From Gibbula magus (taxonomy: Eukaryota > Mollusca > Gastropoda > Trochida > Trochidae), in contig OW388293.1 of assembly GCA_936450465.1 (NCBI GenBank), positions 30,633,860 through 30,697,859 of the forward strand: a stretch of 64,000 nucleotides of DNA, written 5' to 3'. Shown here in pieces: positions 13,507 through 25,824 of this stretch; the first letter of the stretch is position 1, and each line of letters opens with the position of its first letter. A model generated the notes under the pieces. That model had not been told where the DNA came from. It made no database searches and saw only the letters and a list, made by a program, of their open reading frames with translations. Made by a program: the position numbers and the translations under genes.

Positions 13507-14640
13507 CCATAATAATAATAATACTTTATTGCCTTCACATGAATTTGCTTTCCATCAACATAGCTAATAAACAGGGATACAAATACATCATATCATTCTA
13601 TTGACATGTAACTTTAAGTATTTACACATTAATGTAAAAGAGATATTGTGTTTGGAACGAATGACGTGCGGTCTCTCTTAGTTTTTAAAACTGGAACTGT
13701 ATATAGCGGCGGCCTGAAGGGAGGATGTGATATTCCGAATGTAAATAATTAGTTTGGTCAGATATATGATTTTAAGAGCTTGATTTAAGATTTGCTGCTC
13801 ATATATTTCTTTAAAACATTCAAATTCGACCCCAGCGATTTTGCTTGCAAAATCTACAATTTTGTTCTATTTAGATTTCGGATGAACTGAAAGAGACCCG
13901 TACCAACAATGAAATGAAAACGTTAAATTGTTTTTGAAAAGAAGACTTGACAGACGGGTTAACATTGAAAGATCTGATTTGCGCATGAACTGCTGGCATT
14001 TGTTATATAAAACTTCAGTGTTAGACTTCCTGTTTAACTTAGAGTCAAAGAAGGTTCCTAGATACTTGTATTCAGACAGTCTTAACACGTTCACATTTGA
14101 TTATCACTTCAAATTCAATTACAGTTCTGTGGTTTTTGAAACATTTAAAGTAAGTGGTTGTCATCGCACCAAGTTGTGATATTGTTTATATAATTTATAA
14201 AACGTTCTTCATAAATTATGTCGTTTAATTTTCCAACAATTAATTAATTTGCTGCATCATGTATCGACCTATACGGTCTCGCGGAGAGCTTCATATATAG
14301 GCGGCACCGAAAGTACGATTCCTTCAGGTAATACTTGTGCAGCGCCTTGAGTATGCATTGTGCATGGATATGTGCGCATTATAAATATACTATTGAATTA
14401 TTATCTGCAAATTTTATAGTGGTATTAGAGCTTACACAATCGTTAGTGTACAGAGTGAACAGGACAGGTAAAAATACACAGCCTAGCGGCGCTCCGGTGT
14501 TTATATACTTGATATTGTCCCATTAACTTTCACATACTGCTGTTTGTCCACAAGAAAGTTTTCAATCCATTTAAATAGGTAGGAATTGACACCCATGTCG
14601 ATCAGTCATGTAGCATGTAGCATTAAGGATCAGAATACTA
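13507..14640 (-). pseudogene. decayed non-LTR retrotransposon (LINE), reverse transcriptase 3' part
   Basis: Read on the minus strand, conserved reverse transcriptase segments appear in order: 'FKWIENFLVDKQQYVKVNG', then after a stop and frameshift 'GAPLGCVFLPVLFTLYTN', then 'TTIKFADNNSIVYL' (the F/Y-ADD active site decayed to ADN). 'EYKYLGTFFDSKLN' and 'FSFHCWYGSLSV' follow, then C-terminal wording such as 'IVDFASKIAGVEF' and 'SSLQAAAIY'. The frame is broken by several stops and shifts. The 3' end has AATAAA followed by an ATT-type repeat at 13507-13522. The clade was not determined. Confidence 0.88.
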
Positions 14641-15036
14641 TAAGACTGAGTAATGCAGAACTAGACGTGTACATTATTTTTGAGTAGCGGAAGAACTGAA
14701 AACTGAACGAAGATCCAATGCAGTTGGGATGCAGTTATATATAATTTAGTAGATTATGGTTTCCCCGAGAATAACTTGATTTAATTTATAAGCAAAACTA
14801 AATATAATCTTCTCTGATTAGCTTATTCTGTACATATCTCTGTTACTAATGAAGGCACACCCTGGCCTCGGTACATTCTATAAAAGCATTGATGGCAAAC
14901 GTCAACAACAAAATCCTTTTCCTTTAGCTGAACACGAACAAAACTCCACTCTTAGGTTTGCGTATGGGTTGGGCAAACAAGAACGTGCATGTATGTTTAC
15001 GTACCTCATTATCTCCTAAGTCATGGTGATATTATA

Positions 15037-15177
15037 CAATTATAGACTGGTGATGAGGTCAATACCTGTTTTTATGGACCCGAGAAAACAATATTGACCA
15101 AGGACGAAGTCCGCGGTCAATATTGTTTTCTCGGGTCCATAAAAATAGGTATTGACCGAATCACCAGTCCATAATTG
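15037..15177. repeat. foldback element, 63-bp arms
   Basis: The left arm 15037-15099 pairs with 15115-15177 with only a few mismatches. The 15-base loop (15100-15114) is itself palindromic (GGACGAAGTCC). The whole 141-bp unit is a hairpin-type MITE with no coding capacity. The GC-rich loop built around 'GAAG/CTTCG' resembles the loops of the hairpins near 53.8 and 54.2 kb. Confidence 0.92.
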
Positions 15178-16802
15178 TTTTATTATGTATTTGACACAGG
15201 AACGAAAAGAAAACAATGAAATACAGTCCAAAATGTAATTTGGTTTGAAGAGCTGGAACTACGATCAGATGACTAAAAGAAAATATACCATTTACATAAT
15301 CCATATACCATGGCCTGAAATATATACCTCAACGTTTCCATTAAAATATATTAAAATGTTGATGTTAATAAAGTATGGAGTTTTGTCCAGAGTGAATATT
15401 TTCTTACGGAATGCCAGACAATTCTTTCAGAGCCAGTGTATAAGCTGTATAGATAACGGGAAACCATGCTGTAAGAATAGTCAGCTTCTTTAAGACGAGG
15501 TTTAATATCCATAAATCCTAGTGTTCTTTTCGTGTATCAGAGAGATTTTGTCCAGTCTTGTCCAAATAACTTGACAAAAAGATAATTAGGTTTGAGCAAG
15601 GGAATCCTTATTGAAGGCTTAATTAGGTCCTATCGACGTCCTATTGAAGTCATACAACTTTTTTTAATTGAAGCGAATGCTTCAGTGGTATCATGCAGGT
15701 ATCAAGAGAGCCAACTGACATTAACAGAACGTAGTTTTTGTTTATTTAACATTTTAAATACATCTTAACATCACAATGTTATATAACATCACAATGTCAT
15801 ATAATTACATAATATCATGTAATAATTCAACAATAGAGCAATGTCATATGACAACAAGATTTTCTTGACATTTATTATGAACATATACGGCGTTTTGGAG
15901 TAATGCTTTCTCTTGCAGCAGGTCTGTTGTGGATTGTCACCTGTACAATAATGGTGCACATTTTTACAAAAACTACTACATTTTAACCTCCTCACTTCTC
16001 TTAGACATAAATGATACACACGGTTTAACATAACACATGTTAACAAGTGCTTCGTAATCCAATAAGCGTGCACTTGTTCGCCTATCGAATAAGAAAAAAC
16101 TTCCTTAACCACAACTGTCTACTTTCTAAGTATTCACGGTGTTGTCATTTCTGAGCTTCACTCATGCAGTAAATACAGGGAACGTCTCAAAACGCCCTCT
16201 CAACTATGACGTAATGGCTGGTTAAGTGGCGTTAAGTGTTGCATTTGGGTTCAGCAATAATTTCAGTAAGTTCGGAATAATTCATTATCATAATGTTCAT
16301 AACTCACGAATATGTCAGTAACTTATGAATATTTCAATAGAATATTTCTATAATTTAATTGCAAGAATACATTACATGTGAAATCATATATTTTAGGGCT
16401 TCCATTGTATTTATTATTGCTACTAAACTAGACTAGTGTTTGTTGAAATGCTAACGGGAAATATTATAATTTCATAGTGTTTAAAGATTTGTCAGTATAT
16501 CGAATAGATGCCTTATAACTGAATTCAGGACATAATCCCTCCAGGTGTTCGAGTGTTTGGGGAGGATTTAGTCTTGCTATATAGTGAAGAATTCGCTGAT
16601 CATAAACATATGGAGAGTATTTCAAGAATATGTATATCCAGAAAATTGGTATTTACATGCTATGTTAGTATTTATATAGTGTCAACATATAGTGTACATT
16701 TGAAACAGTGTTATACAGTTGGGTTTGCCGGACGATAGCTCCATGTAAGTGTGTACGTATACGAGTCAATAATGTACCGGGGTATGCTAAACACCTGAAC
16801 GC
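15178..16802. other. stretch without a recognised gene
   Basis: Short frames only. The phrase 'atatcatgta/acatcacaatgt' is repeated briefly around 15768-15830. Nothing could be assigned. Confidence 0.45.
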
Positions 16803-17222
16803 ATATTCTTCTTCTTCTTGGTTATCCTCTTCTTCATATTATTATTTTTCTTCATCTTCTTCCTCTTTTACTTCCTTTTTATATTCCTCATATTCTTTTT
16901 CACATTCCTCTTCTTATTCTCCTTCATATTTTTAATCATATTCGTCTTCTTTTTCATATTTTTATATTCTTCTTCACATTCTTATTCTTATTCTTCTTGT
17001 TCATATTCCTATTCCTTATATTCTTCTTCATATTCGCCTTCTTTACATTCTTCTTCTTTTATCATCTTCTTATTCCTATTCTCTATTTTCTTCTTCGTGT
17101 TCTTTTTCTTCTTCATATTCTTCTTATTATTCTTATGCATCATATTTTTCACATTCTTCCTATTCTTTATCTATTCTTCTTAATTTTATTTCTCTTTTTA
17201 TTGTTTTTTCTTTTTTTCACCT
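16803..17222. repeat. pyrimidine-rich TTC/TTA-type satellite, about 420 bp
   Basis: Nearly all bases on the plus strand are pyrimidines with scattered A, in irregular blocks such as 'ttcttc', 'ttcatattc' and 'ttattcttc'. All three forward frames stay open for long stretches and give Ser/Phe/Leu-rich translations, which reflect composition and not a gene. Confidence 0.93.
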
Positions 17223-19209
17223 ACTTTCAACTTCTTACAGAGAATATTATCTTTCACTTTAATTGCATTATCCACATTACACTGCATGACAGTTGCTCCG
17301 GACGTATCTGAGGACATTGGCTTGATGTGAAATATCGCATCATACATGTTAGAACATTAACTGTCATAGAGTAGCAGAGATGACATTTAACTACTGTTTA
17401 ATTCAGTTGTCAGTCATTTTAAAGAGGATTTTTTTCTTTTAAAAGCTCGTTCTGTTCAACGAACACCCAAACTTACAATGCTTAACTTTGAGGTTTGAAA
17501 TTCTACTAAGCTTTACCAAATTTGATTTTTAGAATGGGCCGTTTTAATTTTAGACTTGTAAGACGCATAAAGTAATCACAAATTGCATCGATGACATTTG
17601 CACTCTGTTTCACCATTTGATGTAGTCTAACATTAAGACTCTAATAAAATTAATATTGAAAAAATGAAAAGGAGTCGTTTTTATATGAAAATTCTTCCAT
17701 TTCTTAAGTCTCCTTTTCAATATTTAATAAAATTGTGATATTTTCAGAATAAATACATTTTTCATAGTCTGAGTGTAAGACTACGTTAGATGAAGAACCT
17801 TTGGATGCAGCTGTAGTTGTGTGAAACTTTACATATGGATACATATTCATAAAACAATATAACTTGTTTTAAAAATAACTTATTATGTTATGTAGGATTA
17901 TGGATTTGTTTTCAATATGTAAAAACTGGATAAGCCTAAAATGGAAGATTACTATCTGAAAAACTCACATTCATGAAAAGTAACGATTACATAGAAAATA
18001 ACAATTGCATAACTGTACGTCTTTAAGGTATGAAACAAGTCATCTAAAATCTTATCCAAAATTAACTCTTTTTCAGTGTCTGTGATATATTTAAAAAATA
18101 ACCACTACTCTCCATAATCGACAAAGGCTCACAAGATTCTCTCGATTGTCAAACCATATGATTATGATATGAACCTGCATCATGTCATACCTGATAAATA
18201 TCGATGCTGCACACTTCCATACGAATTTGTGGAAAGTTCCATTGCAGCAATTTATTCATGATCTTTTTTAAATATTTAAAAATAATAACAACTTTGGATA
18301 GTAAATGATTACATCACAAATTTGCCAAAGAGGATGTCAAAAGTCGTTCTGAAGATCAGTGTGTCCATTATCCTTTAAAAAATAATATTTCAGTCCTAGG
18401 TGGATTTTTTCCAAGGTGGCATTTGTCCGGGTAGCATTTGTCCCGGAACGGATCAGGAAGAACTCATTTTCACTTTATCCAATTGAACGATTTACTAACC
18501 ATTACGCAACCGATAATAAGTAAAATGAGTGTACATACCCAAATACAGCATTTTAATTAATTATTTTTAAAACAAGCAAGTTTTGGGGAAAATTCAATTT
18601 AAACTTTCTCATCGTACCAAGCCAAATTACCTTTGTTATTCTTGTTGATATTCACTATATCTGTATACAAGGAAAGGGTAAAATCTATACATAGTCTTAT
18701 AATTCTTAATAAATGATGACTAATTTGAGATTTTATACAACATAAACTGAAACTCTATTTCTGTATTTATCTATTGTGTAATACTTTTTATGGCAGTGCT
18801 TATTAATCTAAAGTTCTAGATCATCCAAAACTAAGTTTCATTTTTGTTAATATTGAAATGACGTAACGGGATTCAGGTACATGGCCGATGGATCTCAGTT
18901 TAAATAGCATTCATATGTTAATATGGTAATTCTTTCATTGCAAGATAAACCACTTAGATAATTTATCAGAAGCTAGACATATGCATATCACAACTGTAGA
19001 GTAAAACGGCTTATTCATGAAGAATATATTCAAACCATACATGTACATTGTACAAGTGAGGTTATGTAAAAATATTTTTTGCGGTTTCACTTAATGCTAA
19101 ACATGCTAAAATAGCACTAACCTCAGCTAAAATATAGTCCATTTATTTATGAGTTTTAAGTTTTTAGAACTTTAGTACTTAAGTTTGTACATATAGTCTT
19201 TGTACGGCA

Positions 19210-19212
<3 letters not shown>
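17223..19212. other. AT-rich stretch, nothing recognised
   Basis: No conserved coding segment or structured repeat was seen. The phrase 'ggtggcatttgtccgggtagcatttgtccc' region near 18415-18445 is a short direct duplication of about 16 bp. Confidence 0.45.

Positions 19213-19269
<57 letters not shown>
19213..19269. repeat. (TA)n(TG)n microsatellite
   Basis: About 38 bp of alternating TA passes directly into about nine TG units. Confidence 0.97.
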
Positions 19270-21186
19270 ATGTCAGCTGTTACAGTGATACATTTCGAAA
19301 TGACAACTAACATTGTAAAACATTTTTAATCCCTCAAATGAAAACTATTATCATAACACATAAACATTACTTATACATATTTTACATATGATCGAATATT
19401 TATGAAAATTATGTTCACGGTGGCTTTCGAAAAAGAATTCATGGGAAATATCAAAAAGTAAAAGTACAGCACCAGATCTGTTTTCAGGATACACTTCTAC
19501 ATCTATATGCACGTCTAGACCTCTCTATCCTACACATTTGACAAACAGTATGTCAACCAATGACCTTTTATCTTAGACTAATATTTAGTCTATGGAATTT
19601 TTTTAATTACTGTGTCTTCATCCATATGATTATATATTTTTCAATACTGCAAGTTCCATACTGTGTATTCGCTTTATCTAGACTTGCTTAATAAAGATCT
19701 AGACTGTATTAAAGGCTCTTTATTTTACATAGTCATGGAGCAGGATTACATTTGACCCCCTAAGATGATTTGAACCATCTGCACCCAAATTGTTTAACAC
19801 CCTTGATAACACGAACTGATAAAGGTATCAGGGGTTTTAAACTTTGGGTACTTAGGTACTAAAACTCCAATATAACTCAGTACCACCATGAGTTTTGTTT
19901 TATTCAAATGATGATATAACTCATCAAACCATAAAACATAAACTCATTTAATCTGACTATATGCCATCATTTCTTTTACTCAAATACAGTTTTGATAAAA
20001 TAACCATCATTTTTCTTTACTCATATTACAGTGGAACACCATTTTGCGTTACTCAAACTACAAATTTAATATGATTATATGTCATCATTTGTCAATAGTG
20101 TCCATAAACATACTCAAGAGCATCCTACACCATCATAAGAATGACAGTTTTATATTTTGTGGTAACAACGTTTGCATGGGAAAACTGACATGTTGCCAGC
20201 GAATCTATAACAGAGGTATATAAGAGAAACATTTGTGTGAATTTTACTGTTTTGATACTGTTTTTGAAAAGATAATTTTCTTATCAAAAGGACGTTCTCG
20301 GCAAAAGTGATATTTATTTTCTAAATAACATACATAATTTTATATAATTATACAAAGTGAACAAAGGCTACCCCAACCCCTACCATCTTTAAGACCAATA
20401 TATCTAATATAATCTATCATCAAATCGTTATTTGAGTAACGAAAGAAACTGTCTAACACTGACAAAATCTACACCTAATTGTATCCTACGACATTCTCAA
20501 CCCACATAGGTTACTTCACAACCTCTGTTCTATTTTGATCTTACGATAGAAATCAAATTTTGAGACAAGTATAATTCCAGGTGACCACAAATTTATCATC
20601 TTCATCAGTGCATCTTTACTTACATCATTGAAACATTTCCAACACTTTGTTAAACTCACACGTTGCCAAAAGGCGTAATTAAGCAAGATAGACGTCGTTA
20701 AAATGCTCTCGTAAAAAGGTACCGGTAAATAATTGTTACCAATGGCTAAATAATACTCCCGAATCAACAGACAAGAGTTCTAAAACAAATGTACATGGTG
20801 TGCAAAATAACGGGCTACAGCACCTATCAGCAAGAGAATACTTATAATAATAAATCTTTTTTAAAATACACCATTTTCAGCGTATGGTAGAAAGCGATAG
20901 CGAGTCGAATCTTTAACATATTTGACATAATGATTTGTTTTTAAAGAATACTGATCCTCTTGGAGTGTTTGTAGTTGTTGACATAACATATCTTTGACCT
21001 GACTTGCATAAAGTATAAATGGCAAAACTTATAACTTAATGGTAGGCTATAATCAATCTTAAATGACGATTTGACACCGTCCATGCCTGACCAGCCTGAG
21101 TTTTATGTGTTAGTCAATCCCATCATTTTACTTGACTCCAATTTAATATACTGTTTGAGAGGCATTCTAGAAGTTGGTGTGATGAA
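19270..21186. other. AT-rich stretch, nothing recognised
   Basis: The longest frame (20516-20767, minus, 83 codons) has no recognisable motif. Diverged phrases 'aactcat...accat', 'catcatttctttactca' and 'atgccatcattt' recur between 19880 and 20090, suggesting an old short repeat. Confidence 0.4.
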
Positions 21187-21345
21187 GAAGACAAATATTT
21201 ATGGATGATCAACTTCTTTATTAACAATAGCAACGTTTCGGTATTGATCCTTATACTGTTATCAAGCATATAACGGCATAATGATCTATACCGAAACGTC
21301 GCTATTGTTAATAAAGAAGTTGATCATCCATAAATATTTGTCTTC
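21187..21345. repeat. foldback element, arms about 58-65 bp
   Basis: The left arm starts at 21187 (gaagacaaatatttatgg...) and the right arm ends at 21345 with the exact complement. Pairing is almost perfect through '...attaacaatagc' and 'acgtttcggtat', then loosens around a 30-40 base centre. No coding capacity. A related half ('cttctttatt...gaagtttcgg') occurs near 48330-48370. Confidence 0.9.
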
Positions 21346-23379
21346 TCCAATTTAATATGATCCAATGCCATCATCATTAAACATTAATAAATGACAAATC
21401 GAAAACATGTGTGACAATAACACAAACATCAGTGATGAGGTAAACCAAACACCAGGTCATTGTTGCCACGGATCATTGCACGTGTATTTTTAAGTCAAGG
21501 AAATACCGAGTAGTCTGAATGCTAGTTTGTGTCACTATAAGGGACTGTTGCATTGGCGTATCCGCCTTTTTGTGTATTACATACAATGAGACTATATTAT
21601 TACTTAAGTTAACTTCCAAATGATAAAACATATTTATTGATATAGTATCTGCAAAGTAACAAATACGTTATTGTTAAATTTATCAACAATATTATATGCT
21701 ATGATGTGCCAAAGCTTTCCACACTCGTAGTTCCGTAGTGGCTTTACTTTAATTTACGACATATTGCTCTATTTTTAATACATGTGCGGTATTCTTTGAT
21801 TTATCTGCAGTCCTCAAAACACTATGTTCAGTAATATGTTTCAACTGGATTGTGTTATCATCATGAACCAACAACATATATTTTTTGAACAACAATGTCT
21901 CCTTCAATTTCATTTCAATAAATATAAACCCTAATAGAACTGTCCCATTAATTTCACGATATGGCGAACAATTACATTAAACGAAAACAAGTCTAGATTT
22001 TAGTAGAATCCCCATTAGGTCTTTGTGAGTCCTTGAAGGCGTGTTTGACTCAGAGGCTACGTCTCATCCAATGAGAAGATATTTCAGCTCGTGTGCTCCA
22101 TATTTTATTGTTATACTTTAAAGGGGTGCTTCCCCTACCTTTTCGCCCAACCTTTATATTATGACTCGTCTATCAACGTAGTTCGCTGAAGCGTATAAAA
22201 ACTAGTCTACTTTTCGGAGCCATGTAAAGGTCAGATTTGTTTACAAAAGTTCTAAACATAAAATGCTCTTCGTTACAAGAATATTCAAAACAAATTCACA
22301 TATCGTCTTACATGAGACTAACAGGGAGAGTTGTAAATATGGATATTGAGAAGACACAACAGAGACAGTCAACAATATTATTTAACTTATTGAATCTAGA
22401 GGTATATCAGTATTAAAGACTGTATGGTCCAGAGTACAATACAAACTCATTTAAGTAGCCCCTACATTCGATGTAAAATTATATAGATTACCTACAATAC
22501 ACACGGTTTCTTTTCAGGTGAACGGCTAAGCCTTTAATTATGTTTACATTTGTACACACCATGAGCCGAACAAACGTTTGTTGTGTTTGAATACAGACAT
22601 AACAATATTGGTATTAGTGTTGGTGTACTCTTCATTAAGAAGAACAAACAAGAACATCACGAAACTCTTCTTCAACAGCTTCTAAATTGCAGCGCTCACA
22701 TAATAAAAGAAGAATAGCCAATGTATTTTTTTCAAACGCATCTTTTGAATGTAAACAAAAAATCCTAAAGTTTGTCACAGACAATTATATCCTTTTCGTG
22801 TTCAAAAATAGTATAATTTGTTTGAGAAGCTAAGGGGAGTAATCTAAATGTATACAAGTCTGTCTAAAAAAAGGTTATAAATTGAGATACGAGTAACATT
22901 GAAACATTCTTTAAAAATACAAGCATATGAATAACTATTTTGAATAACAACATTCTGATATTTATCCTCTCCGTCCTGCAGTGAAACATGTACTAACAAG
23001 CGTAATGATTTCGTTTCGAGTCCTTGTGAATCAACGTATAGACAATATATTATACACTGGCAAAGGTAATTTATGGAAAGGAGGTAACACCCGACCACCG
23101 ACATTGATCACGATACAGTTTGAAGAAGTTACTCAACGTGTTCACCTCTTTCACGAAACGTAAATGACCATATTTCACTCTTATAAAATGAAATTGTTGC
23201 ACTCTTAATAGTATTGAAATAGGGAAAATAACATCGGTGGACTTTTGACCAGCATGCACAGTCGTGATGAAAACAATTATATCTAAATACTTATAATACA
23301 AGACAGTTTTCAGTTCAACGTTTATTCAGTACTGTTCAAGGTTTCCATCATTACAAAACGTATACGTAATTATATATCA
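21346..23379. other. stretch without a recognised gene
   Basis: Minus-strand frames at 22844-23104 and 23071-23301 lie just downstream of the LINE remnant at 23380-23800. They may include more of its decayed C-terminal region, but no diagnostic motif was recognised in them. Confidence 0.4.
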
Positions 23380-23800
23380 ACAACTAATGCCCATCCATCG
23401 CAAATGTTTCTCAAACTTCAATTTTGTTCTGCAGATCAACCACCGAGTCTGAAACTAATACGATGTCGTCAACAAAATAAGCACTTTTATTACTTTACAA
23501 ACAAATGTGCCTCTGGTATCACCATTTGTAAATCAAAAGTCAGCTGGTTTAATTTTCTTTAAATATCAGTACGAGAGGACCTAGGTTACAGCCTTGTCAG
23601 CCGGAGTTAAAATAGCCACTGTTTACACAAGCACAATCAAACATTATTGTACATGCTTTCAAAGATATTGTTATGTATACGATGAATTTTACGAAGGAGC
23701 TGATAAAGTTTACTTCTATCAACATTATTAAAACGTGTTAACATAACTACCGTCACAATCAACAAATGTGACAAGAGTGACCTGAAGAACGAGTATTGTT
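23380..23800 (-). pseudogene. decayed LINE reverse transcriptase fragment
   Basis: On the minus strand, separated by stops and frameshifts, are 'VDRSKLYQLLRKIHRIHN', 'IFESMYNNV', 'GCNLGPLVLIF' (the usual GVRQGCNLSP-LF segment) and 'YFVDDIVLVSDSVVDLQNKI' (Y/F-x-DD active-site block). The order and spacing fit the palm of a non-LTR reverse transcriptase. It differs from the 13.5-kb remnant in wording, so it is from a different family. Coding capacity is destroyed. Confidence 0.82.
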
Positions 23801-24821
23801 ATTGCTCCTTTTCCAAATTAGTTGAAGCACGTGCAATATTGAGCGCACGGGAATACCATGCTTCATGATGTGCAGCAACTAAATCAACTGAGGCAAGCAC
23901 GAGAAAACCATGATGCACGCGCAAACAGTTAACATTAATTTATGTGGGGCGTATATGCTCATCACAAAGCAAATGGATGTCAAATTCATTGTAGCTGGTT
24001 CAGCGCGTTTTGTCAGTACGGTTTCACAAAAATATATATCAGGGCGAACAAGTGCACCTCTGAAATATTTAATATTTAATCAGCCCTATATTTTGAACTT
24101 TATAGTTTATCTTTTTATCCTTTCATATCATAAATGTAATTATGATGTTTCATCCATATAGTTTTCATTAATTTCGTATTATAAATTGTAATTCCGATGT
24201 TATTTCAAAGTTTGGGAAACTCACTTCTAATTAGCTTTAATAACCGGTGGTGTGGTTTATTTCTGGTCCTATATTTAAAGCTATTCATATCTATATGGTC
24301 TCCTTGAGCGACAGGACCGTTTATCGGGACACTTGCTAAATGTGACCCTAACCGGCAGATAAGAAACTTGACCTTTGACATTACAAACATGATAACTCCG
24401 TACTAAGATAAATCTGGTTTTGATAAAGATAATACTTCAACGTCTACACGGGTGAATTTCGGTAGCGATAAGAACCTTTTTGTCACGTTTTCGACAAAGC
24501 GTTTGAGAATGATACTGAAACTTCGCATTATTTAGTTTAGTTTAAAAAAGACTCTCGGGTTTGACGGGACATATAATCTATTGATAACACAAACTTAATG
24601 TAGATGCAAGAATAATTGAAAGTCTAATATTTCTCTAAACTTAGTTTGAAATTACAAGTAATAAAGATTTAAATGCGTTTTCCTTAAACATGCAATTAAA
24701 CTAATGCAAATCCATGTACATGTACATGTTCAACGAACACGTTGACGTTATGACTGCTTCGGACAGTCTTGTGAGAAAATTGCGGACTTAAATCTCACAC
24801 GACTTTCGTCCTACTCCATCA
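23801..24821. other. stretch without a recognised gene
   Basis: Short frames only; no motif recognised. A palindromic 'atgtacatgtacat' lies near 24714. Confidence 0.4.
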
Positions 24822-25188
24822 GTTTATTTGTACCCGCTACAATACCCTGATTCTCTGAGTCCTAGAACTTTCAATTTCCTGTAGTCGACGACGATGGCGG
24901 TGATGATGATGATGATGATGATGATGTGTTAAAAGGCTGTGTTTAGGCTTAAAGTATTTTGCTGTTGTCACATGTATCCTATCGCTAAATAGCACAGCAT
25001 GTAATTTTTCAGCCAATGAAATTTCATGATTTGAACGTCGATGATCGCGCATCGGACCTCTCCATTCGGGTACTGCCTCTTTTCCTCGAATGGAAGTCCT
25101 TCCATTGGCTGGTTGTTTATAGGATACCCGGAATATGACAGCTCTAGGGCTCAGAGAATCTGGGTGTTGTAGCCTAACGGATATAAAC
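24822..25188. mobile_element. small TIR-type DNA transposon remnant
   Basis: Terminal inverted repeats pair 24836-24873 with 25136-25173, sharing the core 'gattctctgag' and 'cctagagct' with a few mismatches. Weaker pairing extends outwards to about 24822 and 25188. The interior holds a GAT microsatellite (24901-24927) that gives a poly-His open frame on the minus strand. No transposase is encoded, so it is non-autonomous. The target-site duplication is not clear. Confidence 0.65.
24901..24927. repeat. (GAT)n microsatellite
   Basis: About nine uninterrupted GAT units lie inside the TIR element at 24822-25188. Confidence 0.95.
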
Positions 25189-25350
25189 ACACTGATGCAG
25201 CAGAATGCACAACTTTCGACTTTAAAATTAACCGTTTCAATCAGTCGAAATTTGTTCAAATTATGTCATCATAACAAATGAATTATTCGAAGAAAATACA
25301 CTCATTACCGGACCGATAAAACTTAACACTTGGTTCTACACGCGATTTAA

Positions 25351-25820
25351 AGGTGCATCCATTGTGTTTCCTAAAATTGTATCAGGCTTTATAACGCTCC
25401 ACCACACAATATGTGCTGTTTACAGTACAAATAAATTAACTCATCTTGCATATTCATCCCCAATCGGCAAATATATCATGATTACTAGTAACGTCATTAT
25501 GCAAGTGTAGATACCGAAACTGCACGTCCCATTTACATGCACATTAGTTATATGACCTATTAAACATGATCAACCAAAATTTATCATTTTGTCTGTTAAA
25601 TTAAGATTCCAAAATTACATTTGACTCATTGGCGCGCGTCAATCGCAATGCATTGTCCGCTTTTCGATCAGAAATCACTACTTTTACCTTCATATCGTCA
25701 ATATACTAATTCGACTATCATCAAAATGTTGGCTTTCTTTAACAGTCGGTATTTCTCGATAAAGGAACACCATTTATAACGTTTGGAATATGTGACCCCA
25801 ACAACACAATGGATATACCT
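25351..25820 (-). mobile_element. TTAA-flanked MITE, copy 1
   Basis: This 470-bp unit begins 'AGGTGCATCCATTGTG' right after TTAA (25347-25350) and ends 'CACAATGGATATACCT' right before TTAA (25821-25824). It aligns along its length, in opposite orientation, with 29129-29618 and with 48716-49233. Shared internal phrases include 'ggcgcgcg' and 'gacaatgca'. No coding capacity is seen. A TTAA target duplication is typical of piggyBac-type and some other cut-and-paste families, but the terminal bases do not match the piggyBac consensus I know. Confidence 0.85.
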
Positions 25821-25824
25821 TTAA

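Noticed and set aside
16708..17311. Ser- and Phe-rich frames as membrane proteins
   Set aside because: Composition of the pyrimidine-rich satellite explains them.
24837..25259. 140-codon frame with a His run as a metal-binding protein
   Set aside because: The His run is the GAT microsatellite and the frame lies between transposon inverted repeats; no other motif.
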